NCBI RefSeq assembly: GCF_023276405.1
Contig: NZ_JALRMO010000001.1
Location: 7,789,501 to 7,853,500, forward strand
Reading direction: 5' to 3'
DNA: 64,000 nt
From: Paenibacillus hamazuiensis
GTDB lineage: Bacteria > Bacillota > Bacilli > Paenibacillales > NBRC-103111
The notes under the pieces were generated by a model. It saw only the letters and a list, made by a program, of their open reading frames with translations, had not been told where the DNA came from and did no database searches. The position numbers were made by a program, and so were the translations under genes. This document shows positions 1 to 9,018 of the stretch, in pieces. Position 1 is the first letter of the stretch. The number at the start of each line of letters is the position of its first letter.

Positions 1-83
1 AATTATTAGAAAAGTATTAGTCGGACCGCCTCGGGCTGAAAAATTTTTCTGCAATCGAACCGCCAGTTCTCCTTGCTTGCATG

Positions 84-1025
84 TTAAAAGGGGTTGCCCA
101 TTTTCAACCAATCGATATATTCGGCAATCCCTCGTTCGACGCTGTAACGCGGGGACCATCCGAGCTCTTCTTTCAATCGTCCAATATGAAGAGGCGGATA
201 TAACGGGTGATCGCTTTGTCCGGGTTGAAGGTCGATGACCGCGTCCGGTGAGGCCAAGCGGACGGCGTCCGCAATTTCCCGGTTGGTTACTCTCCTGCCG
301 CTGCCGATATTATAAACCGAATGCCGCAGCGATGCGGCCGTCTGCAGCCTGGCGAGCACCTCGGCCGTATCCGTCACGTATGCAAAATCGATTCCGTCCT
401 CCGCATGAGGCGGATTCCCGCCTTTGATCAGTGTGGAAACGGGCACTCCTTTCACTGCTGCGTGCGCGGCCTGCGCCGGAAAAAAATATAAGCCGCGGGC
501 AAGCGGCCCGTACGCGGAGATGCGTGCGCTGACCACGCTTAGCTGGGTTTGCGCAGAGTAATAGCAGCCGATGATTTCGAACATTTTCTTGTAAGCGGTC
601 ATGGGATAAGGCGAATCGATCGGCAGGGGAGCATCTTCACGCCAGACATCGGCATCGACTCCGGCGTAAATGGCGATCGAGCTGGCCAGCACGATCCTGT
701 CCACTTCCAGTTTGCTTCCGGCTTCGAGCACCTGAAGCAATCCCTCGGCATTGCTGCGCAGCCCTTCGGCGACCGGACCGCGCAGCGGCGGCGAAGCCAG
801 ATGCATGATGCCGGTAACGGCGTATTTACGGCCGGCTCTGAGCAAATCCTCCGCGTTCCGAACATCCGCCTTTTCGACAAATAACCGCTTGTTTAAAAAA
901 GGAAGAAGAAACGACGGCAGACGATATTCTCGGAAGCGGGTGATGACGACGTCCTCGCCCAACCCGAGAAGAGACATTGCTGCATGCAGGCCGATAAACC
1001 CCATGCCGCCTGTAATGAGAATCAT
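84..1025 (-). CDS. NAD-dependent epimerase/dehydratase (extended SDR)
   Basis: The 313-residue product belongs to the NAD-dependent epimerase/dehydratase family, which remodels nucleotide-activated sugars; substrate unknown. A Rossmann motif GGMGFIG lies at residues 6-12. The usual catalytic YxxxK is not seen in register: the region reads PYPMTAYKKMFE, where the tyrosines are one and six residues before the first lysine instead of four. The frame is open upstream to 1067, but the ATG at 1025 has GGAGG 9 nt before it, so I use that start. It is divergent from the regulator at 1228. The family is clear; activity is less certain because of the displaced tyrosine. Confidence 0.85.
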   Translation of the reverse strand: MILITGGMGFIGLHAAMSLLGLGEDVVITRFREYRLPSFLLPFLNKRLFVEKADVRNAEDLLRAGRKYAVTGIMHLASPPLRGPVAEGLRSNAEGLLQVLEAGSKLEVDRIVLASSIAIYAGVDADVWREDAPLPIDSPYPMTAYKKMFEIIGCYYSAQTQLSVVSARISAYGPLARGLYFFPAQAAHAAVKGVPVSTLIKGGNPPHAEDGIDFAYVTDTAEVLARLQTAASLRHSVYNIGSGRRVTNREIADAVRLASPDAVIDLQPGQSDHPLYPPLHIGRLKEELGWSPRYSVERGIAEYIDWLKMGNPF

Positions 1026-1060
1026 ATTTACATCCTCCGTTCTAAGGGGGTCACATTCCC

Positions 1061-1090
1061 TTGTCAATCCGAAGCCCGCTTCAGTATGAT
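1061..1090 (+). promoter_or_regulatory. Candidate sigma-A promoter for the MmyB-type regulator
   Basis: TTGTCA at 1061-1066 and TATGAT at 1085-1090 are separated by 18 bp, pointing toward the regulator gene at 1228. Called by consensus match only. Confidence 0.45.
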
Positions 1091-1174
1091 AAGTTTAACG
1101 CGCTAACCGGGCTTAAACCGGTACCGGACAAGGAAGCGTCATTTACTACTATCTCAGATTCGGACTTTCTCTGC

Positions 1175-1202
1175 CTGCCTGTACGAATCGTACGATAGGC
1201 AG
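1175..1202. promoter_or_regulatory. Palindromic candidate operator upstream of the MmyB-type regulator
   Basis: GTACGA-A-TCGTAC (1181-1193) is a perfect dyad. It is flanked by CTGCCT (1175-1180) and AGGCAG (1197-1202), giving a longer imperfect hairpin that ends 10 nt before the ribosome binding site of the regulator. The position fits an autoregulatory operator or a 5' leader hairpin. Confidence 0.4.
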
Positions 1203-1227
1203 CGGCAGGATAAAGGAGGAGAGCGGC

Positions 1228-2055
1228 TTGAAGCATCGGGAAGGTTTCACATTGGGGGAGTTTCTTCGCGCGCGCCGGGAACGGATGACGCCGGAAGAGG
1301 CGGGTTTACCCTCCTACGGACGGCGGCGGACGCCGGGACTGCGGCGTGAGGAGGTGGCTCAGCTCGCGCATATCGGCACCTCCTGGTACATTTCGCTGGA
1401 GCAGGGCCGGGAGACGAACCCGTCGGATCAGGTGCTCGACAGCCTGGCCCGGGTGTTCAAGCTTTCTGCGGAGGAACGTCTTCATTTATTCCGGTTGGCA
1501 AGGCCGCCCGCGCCTGTAGAGGATGACGCGGACATTTCCGTGGGGCTGCAAAGAACGGTCATGGCGCTCGATCCGAATCCTGCGCTGGTGATGCGCAAAA
1601 GCTGGGATTTATTGCTGTGGAATCGGGCGGCGGAACTTGTATTTCGCCTCCCGGCGCATTCGGCTGCGCAGGAAAAACCGAATTGGCTGAAGCGTTTCTT
1701 GATCGATCCGTCCGTTCGGGCCAATTCCGCAGATTGGGAGATGAAAGCTCAGGTGATGATTGCGCGTTTTCGGGCCGATTACGCCCGCTATCCGCAGGAT
1801 CCGGCCATCCATGCGTTAATCGGAGAGCTGGCGGAAACGAGCGAGTGGTTTCGTTTGCACTGGAACCGCCACGATATAAGTCCGCCCGCCGATTGTCACA
1901 AGCTGTGGGATATTCCCGGGATCGGGCGATTGGAGTTCGAATATGTCGCCCTGAATCCGGCGATGAACAAGCATTTGCAGCTTATGGTATACACAGCGGC
2001 TCCGGGTACCGCGAAGCTTTTGCACGAACGGTTGAGCTTGTCGGGCGGGGAGTAA
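1228..2055 (+). CDS. XRE-family regulator with MmyB-like ligand-binding domain
   Basis: The 275-residue protein has an N-terminal helix-turn-helix of the XRE class (about residues 8-90, core RREEVAQLAHIGTSWYISLE). A C-terminal MmyB-type sensor domain follows (about 105-270, with the typical WDLLLWNRAAE and ALNPAMNKHLQLMVYTA stretches). Members of this family are usually autoregulators or regulate a neighbouring dehydrogenase; they are thought to bind small hydrophobic ligands. The start is TTG at 1228, with AAAGGAGG 8 nt upstream. Its neighbour on the left is the divergent epimerase and on the right a convergent LysR gene, so its target is not evident from context. Confidence 0.9.
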   Translation: MKHREGFTLGEFLRARRERMTPEEAGLPSYGRRRTPGLRREEVAQLAHIGTSWYISLEQGRETNPSDQVLDSLARVFKLSAEERLHLFRLARPPAPVEDDADISVGLQRTVMALDPNPALVMRKSWDLLLWNRAAELVFRLPAHSAAQEKPNWLKRFLIDPSVRANSADWEMKAQVMIARFRADYARYPQDPAIHALIGELAETSEWFRLHWNRHDISPPADCHKLWDIPGIGRLEFEYVALNPAMNKHLQLMVYTAAPGTAKLLHERLSLSGGE

Positions 2056-2177
2056 GTCTCTGCAGCGAGGCGGGGTGTTGCGTCTCTCCCGGGGCGAGCT
2101 CGCGGCGATGCATACCGGATGCGGGTGCAGATGCGGCGAAGGCTGCGGCATGCGGCAGCCGCTTCGGGGGCCGTCGG

Positions 2178-3020
2178 CTAGCCGGTCAGCGCGGGCATAA
2201 GCGCCTGCCCGATAGCTGCCGATGCGGCAAGCAGCACGATCGTCCGCTCGCGGCCGAAGCCGCTGACCGGTACGGCCGCGAGCCCGAGCCGGCCCGCATG
2301 CTCGGCCGCGAGGCGCGGCATGATCGTGATGCCGGCGCCCGCGGCGACGAAGCCGATGATCGATTCGCCGAAGCCGACTTCGGCTCCGATGAGCGGCGCG
2401 AGCCGCCGCGCCTCGTACGCTTCCGCGATGCTGCGGCGAATGTCGCAGGCCGGCGGGTGAACGATGAGGCGTTCCTCCGCCAGCTCCTCCAGCGTGACTT
2501 CCGCGCGTGCGGCCAGCGGATGCGTCTGCGGCATCACGGCGCAGTACGGCTCCGTCAGCACCTCCGCCGACCAATACGGCGGAGCGGCGTACCGGCTCTC
2601 GACGAGCGCCGCGTCGAGAGTGCCGGCCGTCAGCGCCGCCAGCTGCTCGGCGGACGTGCCGTACACCGCGAGCTGCACCGCCCCCGGCGGCTGCAAGCGG
2701 GCGAGCCGCTGCGGCAGGTAGTGCGCCGCAAGGCTCGGGATGGCGCCCAGCCGCACGGGCTGGGCCGTTTCCTTCAGCTCGCGCCGGATGGCCGCGAGCT
2801 CGCTCACGACCGGCACGAGCCGGTCGTACAGCTTTTGCCCGGCGGCGGTCGGCGCCACGCCCGCGGGCGACCGCTCGAGCAGCTTCACGCCGAGCGCCTC
2901 CTCGAGGCTGTGAAGCTGCTTGCTGGCCGCCGGCTGCGTGAGGTGCAGCCGGTCGGCGGCTTTGGACAAGCTTTTCAGCCGCACCGCCTCCAAAAACGTT
3001 TCGAACCATTCCGTATTCAT
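2178..3020 (-). CDS. LysR-family transcriptional regulator
   Basis: This 280-residue LysR-type regulator has a winged helix at residues 1-60 (FLEAVRLKSLSKAADRLHLTQPAASKQ) and a periplasmic-binding-protein-like effector domain from about 88. GGGGAGAG precedes the ATG at 3020. It is divergent from the F420-reductase-like gene at 3142, the usual arrangement for a LysR regulator and its target, so that gene is the likely regulated partner. Third-position GC is very high here, which opens long false frames on the opposite strand. The effector is unknown. Confidence 0.92.
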   Translation of the reverse strand: MNTEWFETFLEAVRLKSLSKAADRLHLTQPAASKQLHSLEEALGVKLLERSPAGVAPTAAGQKLYDRLVPVVSELAAIRRELKETAQPVRLGAIPSLAAHYLPQRLARLQPPGAVQLAVYGTSAEQLAALTAGTLDAALVESRYAAPPYWSAEVLTEPYCAVMPQTHPLAARAEVTLEELAEERLIVHPPACDIRRSIAEAYEARRLAPLIGAEVGFGESIIGFVAAGAGITIMPRLAAEHAGRLGLAAVPVSGFGRERTIVLLAASAAIGQALMPALTG

Positions 3021-3083
3021 CCGAATCTCTCCCCGGTAAACAAGCTATAACGTTTCGTTCTGCCCCCTATGCCAATGCGGAAA

Positions 3084-3112
3084 TTCTGCCGGGATGCGGG
3101 CCGTGCTATGAT
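3084..3112 (+). promoter_or_regulatory. Weak candidate promoter for the F420-reductase-like gene
   Basis: TATGAT at 3107-3112 with TTCTGC at 3084-3089, 17-bp spacing. The -10 is good and the -35 poor, as often seen for activator-dependent LysR targets. Confidence 0.3.
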
Positions 3113-3141
3113 CGGTCCATAACCTGAGGAGGCGATCAACT

Positions 3142-3801
3142 ATGACAACAAAGACGATGAAAACGGCCGTTATCGGCACGGGACGCATGGGCGTCAAGCT
3201 GGCGGGAATGCTGGCAGGGCATCTGCCGGCAGGCAGCCTGCTCTGGGCATCCCGCGACAAAGCCAAAGCGGCGGCGCTTATAGCCGAGCGCGGCTTGTCC
3301 ATCGAGCCGGCATCGCATGAGGAGGCGCTGAACGCCGCCGATATCCTTATTCCGGCGCTTTGGCACCAGGACCAGACGGCGTGGCTCCCCTCGCATCAGG
3401 CGGCCATCCATGGTAAAATCGTGATCAACATCACGAATCCGTTTAACGCCGCGTTCGACGATTTTACGACTGATTATAACACATCGTCGGCGGAGGAGCT
3501 GCAGAAGCTGGCCCCCGGCGCCAGGTTTGTCGGCGCCTTCAAAAATACGTTCTGGGAAGTGCTCTCCGAACCGGAGCGCCATGGGCTGAAAAGCGACGTT
3601 TTCGTTACCTCCGACGACGAGGAGGCCAAGCGGACTGTCATGAGCATGCTGCAAGGACTGCCGTTCCGCTTTCTGGACGGAGGCCGCCTGGCGAACAACC
3701 GGACGATCGAACGGATGACGCTGTTTTCACGGGAGCTGGCGAAGCGGTACGGCACTTATCCGCTTGTTTCGTGGCGGCTCTGGGGGCTCGGCGACGAATG
3801 A
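3142..3801 (+). CDS. NADPH-dependent F420 reductase-like / NAD(P)-binding protein
   Basis: The 219-residue product has an N-terminal Rossmann fold (VIGTGRMGVKLAG, residues 10-22) of the kind found in NADPH:F420 oxidoreductases and pyrroline-5-carboxylate reductase-like proteins. It also contains ALWHQ and a KIVINITNPFN strand typical of that group. Bacillota generally lack coenzyme F420, so the true substrate is probably another small molecule reduced with NADPH. GAGGAGG at 3126-3132 supports the ATG at 3142. It is divergent from a LysR gene that may control it. Confidence 0.8.
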   Translation: MTTKTMKTAVIGTGRMGVKLAGMLAGHLPAGSLLWASRDKAKAAALIAERGLSIEPASHEEALNAADILIPALWHQDQTAWLPSHQAAIHGKIVINITNPFNAAFDDFTTDYNTSSAEELQKLAPGARFVGAFKNTFWEVLSEPERHGLKSDVFVTSDDEEAKRTVMSMLQGLPFRFLDGGRLANNRTIERMTLFSRELAKRYGTYPLVSWRLWGLGDE

Positions 3802-3910
3802 GACGTGTGTGCCGCCGCCAACGATAGTCCCAAAAACCTGGTTGATTCCGGCTCAAATCGCCCCGATTTAAGCAAATAAGCGCACTGGAGAGAGAGGAGA
3901 GAACCATCCG

Positions 3911-4198
3911 ATGTATGTGATCCTGCTGACTTACGTAAAACCGCTGGAAGAAGTCGACCGCCTGCTCCCCGAGCATGCGGCGTATTTGCAGAAAGGGTAC
4001 GATGAAGGGAAGCTGATCTGCTCCGGCCGCAAGGAGCCGAGAACCGGCGGGGTGATCTGGGCCCGGTTCGAGAGCGACGACGAGGTGCGGCAGTTTATCG
4101 AAAACGACCCGTTCTTCCGGCATGGAGCCGCAACGTACGAGCCGATCCGCTTCATTCCGACGAAGTACATCCCCTCCCTGGGAGATTTGAAGTCATAA
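3911..4198 (+). CDS. YciI-like protein
   Basis: The 95-residue protein fits the YciI family: small ferredoxin-like dimers with a conserved His-Asp pair, seen here as H22 (PEHAAYL) and D66 (ENDPFF). The precise reaction of most members is unknown. An AGAGAGGAG ribosome binding site precedes the ATG. It is followed at once by a strong terminator, so it is transcribed alone or with the upstream reductase. Confidence 0.88.
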   Translation: MYVILLTYVKPLEEVDRLLPEHAAYLQKGYDEGKLICSGRKEPRTGGVIWARFESDDEVRQFIENDPFFRHGAATYEPIRFIPTKYIPSLGDLKS

Positions 4199-4210
4199 GC
4201 CGGTTCGAAA

Positions 4211-4258
4211 AAGAAGCCTTCTCAGCTCATGAAACGATGAGCCCGAGGAAGGCTTCTT
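4211..4258 (+). terminator. Intrinsic terminator after the YciI gene
   Basis: A stem of about 20 bp (AAGAAGCCTTC... pairing with ...GGCTTCTT) with a short loop lies just after the stop codon. It is followed by TGTTAT, so the T-run is weak. Confidence 0.6.
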
Positions 4259-4431
4259 GTTATATCAATGCTTAGGAAAGAGTTTTCTTTACATGATTTG
4301 AATCGGAGGCGCATCCGGCACACAGCCCAAAAAGTCGGAATTCCAAAAGCAATTGGTCGATAAAATGATAGTGTCGGGCCGGGGGATGCCCTACAATGAA
4401 ATCAAATAATGTGCGTGCGGGAGGAACAGAT

Positions 4432-5280
4432 ATGACTGGCGAGCGCTTGCTTATCATTAATGCGGACGATTACGGCATGTGTCACTCGACGAATCGGGCT
4501 ATTGCGACATTACTTGCGGAAGGAGCCGTAACTTCGGCCAGCCTGATGATGACTTGTCCATGGCTCCTTGAAGCCGTTTCTTTCCTGAAACGGTACCCGC
4601 GGGCGGATGTCGGGGTGCATCTTACGCATACCAGCGAATGGGAGCATTACAAATGGGGGCCTTTGAACTGCCGGCTCTCCACTCTTGTCGACGAAAACGG
4701 TTATTTCCCGGCGGATACCAGGTCTGTCATCCATCATGCCGATCCGGAGGAGCTTCGCGAGGAGGCCACAGCGCAAATCGAATTCGCTTTGCGGCTTGGA
4801 ATCGATATTACCAATATCGATAACCATATGGGGTCGATGTACCACGTTACGGAAATTTTACTGGAGCTTTGCGAAAAATACGCCCTTCCCCTGCGTTACC
4901 CCAAACACGAACGGAAAGGAGCCCTTCTCCAGTATCCGCAGCATGAGCGGCTCGTGCAGCGGGCAAGCCAAATAGGAGTGCTGCTTCCCGACTACATCGA
5001 GATGCTGCCTTTTTTTCCGCCGGCCGGAGCGGCACAAGCCCCATACACCTACACGAAAGAGGCGGCTGTCCGCATCATCAAGGGGCTGAAGCCCGGCCTC
5101 ACGGAGCTGATCCTCCATCCGTCGCTGGATACGGAAGAGCTGAAGGCAATCACGGGCACGTGGCAGCTTCGCCGCTATGATTTCGATGTGTTTCGCGATG
5201 AAGAGATCAAGCGGCTGCTGAGGGACGAGGACATCCGCTTGATCACCTGGCGGGAGATTCGCGACATGCAGCGTTCTTGA
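4432..5280 (+). CDS. ChbG/YdjC-family carbohydrate deacetylase
   Basis: The 282-residue protein belongs to the YdjC/ChbG family, which removes acetyl groups from chito-oligosaccharides or related sugars using a divalent metal. The expected ligands are visible: D12 in NADDYG, H63 in VGVHLTH and H132 in NIDNHMG. The frame is open from 4396, but only the ATG at 4432 has a good ribosome binding site (GGGAGGA, 7 nt). TACAAT at 4392-4397 could be its -10 element, without a convincing -35. Confidence 0.9.
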   Translation: MTGERLLIINADDYGMCHSTNRAIATLLAEGAVTSASLMMTCPWLLEAVSFLKRYPRADVGVHLTHTSEWEHYKWGPLNCRLSTLVDENGYFPADTRSVIHHADPEELREEATAQIEFALRLGIDITNIDNHMGSMYHVTEILLELCEKYALPLRYPKHERKGALLQYPQHERLVQRASQIGVLLPDYIEMLPFFPPAGAAQAPYTYTKEAAVRIIKGLKPGLTELILHPSLDTEELKAITGTWQLRRYDFDVFRDEEIKRLLRDEDIRLITWREIRDMQRS

Positions 5281-5312
5281 CGCGATCCGCAGGTCCCCGG
5301 CACCGGTCTGAT

Positions 5313-5334
5313 CAAGCGGGAATGGTCCCGCTTG
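5313..5334. other. Hairpin between the deacetylase and the sensor kinase
   Basis: A perfect 9-bp stem (CAAGCGGGA / TCCCGCTTG) with a 4-nt loop and no T-run on either side. It may stabilise the mRNA end; it is not a standard terminator. Confidence 0.4.
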
Positions 5335-5424
5335 GAAACAAGAGGGGCTACGTCGGGACGTTTTTCGTATGGTACAATGGGTTAACAAACTAACAAACAT
5401 CACGAACAGGAAGAACGGATCCGA

Positions 5425-7164
5425 ATGACCACTTTCAGAGCACATCTCAATTCGCTGCGCTTCAAGCTGCTTGCCGTCATCGTACTCATCATCGTGCCGC
5501 TCGTTACCGTGCTGCTGGTCAACAACCATTATGCCGTTCAGGTAGTCCGAAACGGAGTCGCTCAAACGAACGCCAACCTGCTCAGCTTGTACATGGGACA
5601 AATCGATCGGAATTTGGAGCAGGTGGACGATTATTTATACGATTTGTCTCAGCTGAATACCGATCTCATCATTTTGGAAAATACCGACCCGGCGGCTGAA
5701 AACGATTACCTGAAGGCGAAAATCCGCCTGAACAATCTGATATCGAATGAAATCCGGTATTACAAATTCATCGATTTGTTTTTCATTTACTCCGAGGCCA
5801 GCCGCGATCTGATCATGAATCAAAATTTCGGAGCCAGCCTGGAGGAGCGGGAAGCCGTCAAAGCTTCCGTCGCCCGCATGCTTCAGGACGATAAATCCTC
5901 TTACAGCAACAAACGCTGGTATATATGGAAAGATAACGGGAATTTTTATTTGTTCCACATGGTCAAAGTCGGGAAAGTGTATGTCGGAGCCTGGGTCAAT
6001 GCGGAAAAAATTATGGTTCCCCTGTCTTTAATCGATTTTGGCAAATCCGGAGCCGCCCTGCTTGCCACGGAGCGTCTGGAGCCGATCAACCATCTGGATC
6101 TCATCGAATCGCAATCGATCGAATTGAAGCCGGACACAGGGCCTTATTACTTATCCGGAAGCAGCGTCAAATATATGGTGATTGGGGAATCTTCGACAAG
6201 AGGGGATTTCAGGCTGATCGCTTTGATTCCGGACGACATTATTTTGGAAAAGCTCCCTTTCATGCAAAGGATCGCCTCCATCATCTCCGTGATCGCTTGT
6301 TTGTTCGTGCTGCTTTTCGTGTTTTTCATGAGACGGATTTTTCTCCTGCCGATTAACCGAATGCTCTCGGCGATGCGGAGAATCCGCGATGGGAAGTGGG
6401 AAACGCGGCTACAGGAGCAGGCAGCTTCCACAGAGTTCGAAATGATGAACGAAACGTTCAACAGCATGATTGCGGAAATTCACGATCTGAAAATCCATGT
6501 GTACGAAGAGAAGCTGAACCTGCAAAAAGCCGAGCTGAAGCATCTGCAGCTGCAAATCAACCCGCATTTCTTTCTCAATTCGTTAAACATCATTTATAAT
6601 CTGGCTACGGTGAAAGATTTTGCCTTGATTCAGGAAATGACCAAATGTTTGGTCGCTTACTTCCGGTTCATGTTTCGCAGCAGCTCGCATCTTGTCTCCC
6701 TGCAGGAGGAGCTGAAGCATACGGAAAACTATTTGCGCATCCAGCAGCTTCGTTTCCCGGACTGCTTGTCTTATCGGATCGAATGTATGGAAGATTTGAA
6801 GGGAGCGATGATTCCGCCGCTTGTCGTGCAAACGGTGGTGGAGAACTGCATCAAACACGCGATGAGCACCGACTACCCGATGGAAATCCGGATACGCGCC
6901 GATGCATCCTGCATGCCGGACAAGCCGGAGGCGCCTTATATGCGGATATGGATCGTAGATAACGGACCGGGTTTTCCGGAGGCGGTTCTGCAGCAGCTGC
7001 AGACGGGTGAGGAGCCGGTCAGCGATCAGGGAGAGCATATCGGGCTGTGGAACATGAAGCGAAGATTGCGTCTGCTTTATCAGACGGATGTGGCGATCCG
7101 GTTTGCGAATGCGGCATCCGGAGGAGCCGAGGTGGAGCTGCAATTGCCGGCGGTGATGAGCTGA
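5425..7164 (+). CDS. YesM-type sensor histidine kinase
   Basis: A 579-residue membrane kinase: TM1 at about residues 12-34, a large extracellular sensor region, TM2 near 285-310 and a HAMP domain to about 358. A His_kinase domain follows with the phosphate-accepting histidine in LQINPHFFLNSLN (H381), then an HATPase domain (VENCIKHAM, IVDNGPGFPEAV). YesM-type kinases sense extracellular sugars or their binding proteins and phosphorylate an AraC-type response regulator. The partner is the next gene, 107 nt downstream. The ribosome binding site AGGAAG precedes the ATG. Confidence 0.93.
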   Translation: MTTFRAHLNSLRFKLLAVIVLIIVPLVTVLLVNNHYAVQVVRNGVAQTNANLLSLYMGQIDRNLEQVDDYLYDLSQLNTDLIILENTDPAAENDYLKAKIRLNNLISNEIRYYKFIDLFFIYSEASRDLIMNQNFGASLEEREAVKASVARMLQDDKSSYSNKRWYIWKDNGNFYLFHMVKVGKVYVGAWVNAEKIMVPLSLIDFGKSGAALLATERLEPINHLDLIESQSIELKPDTGPYYLSGSSVKYMVIGESSTRGDFRLIALIPDDIILEKLPFMQRIASIISVIACLFVLLFVFFMRRIFLLPINRMLSAMRRIRDGKWETRLQEQAASTEFEMMNETFNSMIAEIHDLKIHVYEEKLNLQKAELKHLQLQINPHFFLNSLNIIYNLATVKDFALIQEMTKCLVAYFRFMFRSSSHLVSLQEELKHTENYLRIQQLRFPDCLSYRIECMEDLKGAMIPPLVVQTVVENCIKHAMSTDYPMEIRIRADASCMPDKPEAPYMRIWIVDNGPGFPEAVLQQLQTGEEPVSDQGEHIGLWNMKRRLRLLYQTDVAIRFANAASGGAEVELQLPAVMS

Positions 7165-7271
7165 GAGTCCGCGGACCGGATCGGATTCGGCAAAAATGGC
7201 CGGGTGATTTGAATGGAAGGTAAGGAGCCGCAAGTTTGTCTTAAGATGACTTCCGGGAAGGTGGTTTTCCG

Positions 7272-8888
7272 ATGTATCGCGTGTTGATTGTCGACGATGA
7301 GGCCCACGCCGTCAGGGGGCTACAGATGGGAGTCGACTGGGAGAAACTGCAGATCGCTTCCGTGGAAACCGCCTACAACATAAGGCAGGCCAGGGAAGCT
7401 TTCGAAGCGCAGCCGGCCGACGTGCTTCTGTGCGATATTGAAATGCCGCAGGGGAGCGGCCTCGAGCTGGCGGAATGGGTCAGACAATATTATCCGCAGA
7501 CGGAGACGATCTTTTTAACGTGCCACGCGGACTTTTCCTATGCCAAACAGGCGATCAAGCTGGACAGCTTCGATTACATGCTCAAGCCGGTGGATTATTC
7601 CGAGCTGGAAGCGACCATTCGGAAGGCGCTGGACAAAATTCGCGCCGGCCGGGAGATGCTTGCGTTCGAATCGACCTACAAGCGGTATTACGAGCTGTGG
7701 GAATCCCATCAGCCGGTGCTGATGGAACGGTTTTGGCAGGATTTGATCCATCAGGTCGTGCCTTCTTCGCCGGAAAGCATAGGGGAGCAGCTTAAGAAGC
7801 AAAACATGCCTTTTTCGGAGGAGACGCTGTTTTTGCCCGTCTATATCCGCGTGCAAATTTGGCGCAAGGAGCTTACGGCACGGGAGCTCAAGATTATGGA
7901 ATATGCGCTGCAAAATGCGGCGATGGAGCAAGTCGCGAGACATATGCCTTCGTCCATCGCCGTCCCAGTTCAGAGCGGAGCGCTGCTGGTTATTTTGCCC
8001 ATGGCGGATAACCGGGCCGCAGACGTTGCGGCGGATTGCGATCAATATATTCGATCCTGCAACGAGTTCTTCTTTTGCGATTTGTGCTGCTACATTGGGA
8101 AACGGGTAACAATTCCCGGGATGGTTTCGATGGTGCATGCGCTGCAAAAGCTGGACGAAAACAATGTGACGATGATGAACCGGACGCTAACGCTCAGCGA
8201 TATGGGCAAGTTCAATTCCCCTGAGCATCCTCCGCATTTTCCGGTCTGGGCCGAGTGGATGAAGCAGGGGGCGAAGGAGAAGCTGCTTGCCGACCTGACG
8301 GAGTATATGGAATCGCTCAAACGGCTGCCCGGCGGCATCCATGCCCAGTGGCTTCACGTGTTTTATCAGGACGTTCTGCAAATGGTTTTCTTCGTTCTGC
8401 ACAGCAAGGGGCTGCAGGCGCACGATGTGTTTTCGACCAATCTGCTTACGGAGAAGCCGGAACGGGCCGTACGGTCGCTGTCTGCGCTTCAGGAATGGAT
8501 TCCCTACGTGATCGAGGTTGCGATGAACCGCATCCAGTCCGTGCAGGAAAACATGTCGATCGTGGAGAAGGTGAAGCGCTACATCGACGAAAACCTCGGG
8601 CAGCAGGCGTTATCCCGCGAAGACATTGCAAGCGCGGTGTACCTCAATCCGGATTACTTGACCAGAGTGTTTAAAAAGGAAGTGGGCATGCCGATCTCCG
8701 ATTACTTGCAGCAGCGGCGGATGCAGCTGGCCGAGGAGCTTTTAAAAAACGGCCATCAGTCCGTCAGCGACATCGCACTCACCGTGGGCTACTCGAATTT
8801 ATCTTACTTTTCGACCATCTTCAAGAAAGCCGTCGGCGTAGGCCCCAACGATTACCGCAAGCAGCACCGGCAGCATATGCAGGCATAA
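7272..8888 (+). CDS. YesN-type response regulator, AraC family output
   Basis: The 538-residue regulator has a receiver domain (acidic VDDE at 8-10, phospho-acceptor D55 in LLCDIEMPQ, conserved KPVDY near 100), a long variable middle region, and two AraC-type helix-turn-helices at about 440-535 (LSREDIASAVYLNPDYLTRVFKK and SVSDIALTVGYSNLSYFSTIFKK). It pairs with the preceding kinase. The LplB-type permease genes that begin 1.2 kb downstream are plausible targets, as for other YesMN systems, though an EamA gene lies between. Confidence 0.93.
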   Translation: MYRVLIVDDEAHAVRGLQMGVDWEKLQIASVETAYNIRQAREAFEAQPADVLLCDIEMPQGSGLELAEWVRQYYPQTETIFLTCHADFSYAKQAIKLDSFDYMLKPVDYSELEATIRKALDKIRAGREMLAFESTYKRYYELWESHQPVLMERFWQDLIHQVVPSSPESIGEQLKKQNMPFSEETLFLPVYIRVQIWRKELTARELKIMEYALQNAAMEQVARHMPSSIAVPVQSGALLVILPMADNRAADVAADCDQYIRSCNEFFFCDLCCYIGKRVTIPGMVSMVHALQKLDENNVTMMNRTLTLSDMGKFNSPEHPPHFPVWAEWMKQGAKEKLLADLTEYMESLKRLPGGIHAQWLHVFYQDVLQMVFFVLHSKGLQAHDVFSTNLLTEKPERAVRSLSALQEWIPYVIEVAMNRIQSVQENMSIVEKVKRYIDENLGQQALSREDIASAVYLNPDYLTRVFKKEVGMPISDYLQQRRMQLAEELLKNGHQSVSDIALTVGYSNLSYFSTIFKKAVGVGPNDYRKQHRQHMQA

Positions 8889-9018
8889 CGGCCGCCTTCG
8901 CTCCTAACGGACAGGATAACATGCTAAAAAAATTACAAAACAACCTAAAATCATTTCCGTTCAAAAAAGGAGCCGTCTCCTTTATCATGAATAAAAAGAC
9001 GACAAGGAGACTGCTACG

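Noticed and set aside
1617-3050. Long overlapping frames on both strands across the regulators at 1.2-3 kb
   Set aside because: They conflict with two well-supported regulator genes and consist of Arg/Ala/Gly-rich sequence.
8965-8982. AAAGGAG-CCGT-CTCCTTT hairpin as a terminator of the response regulator gene
   Set aside because: The T-run is on the minus-strand side, where no gene ends; left as an unexplained short hairpin.
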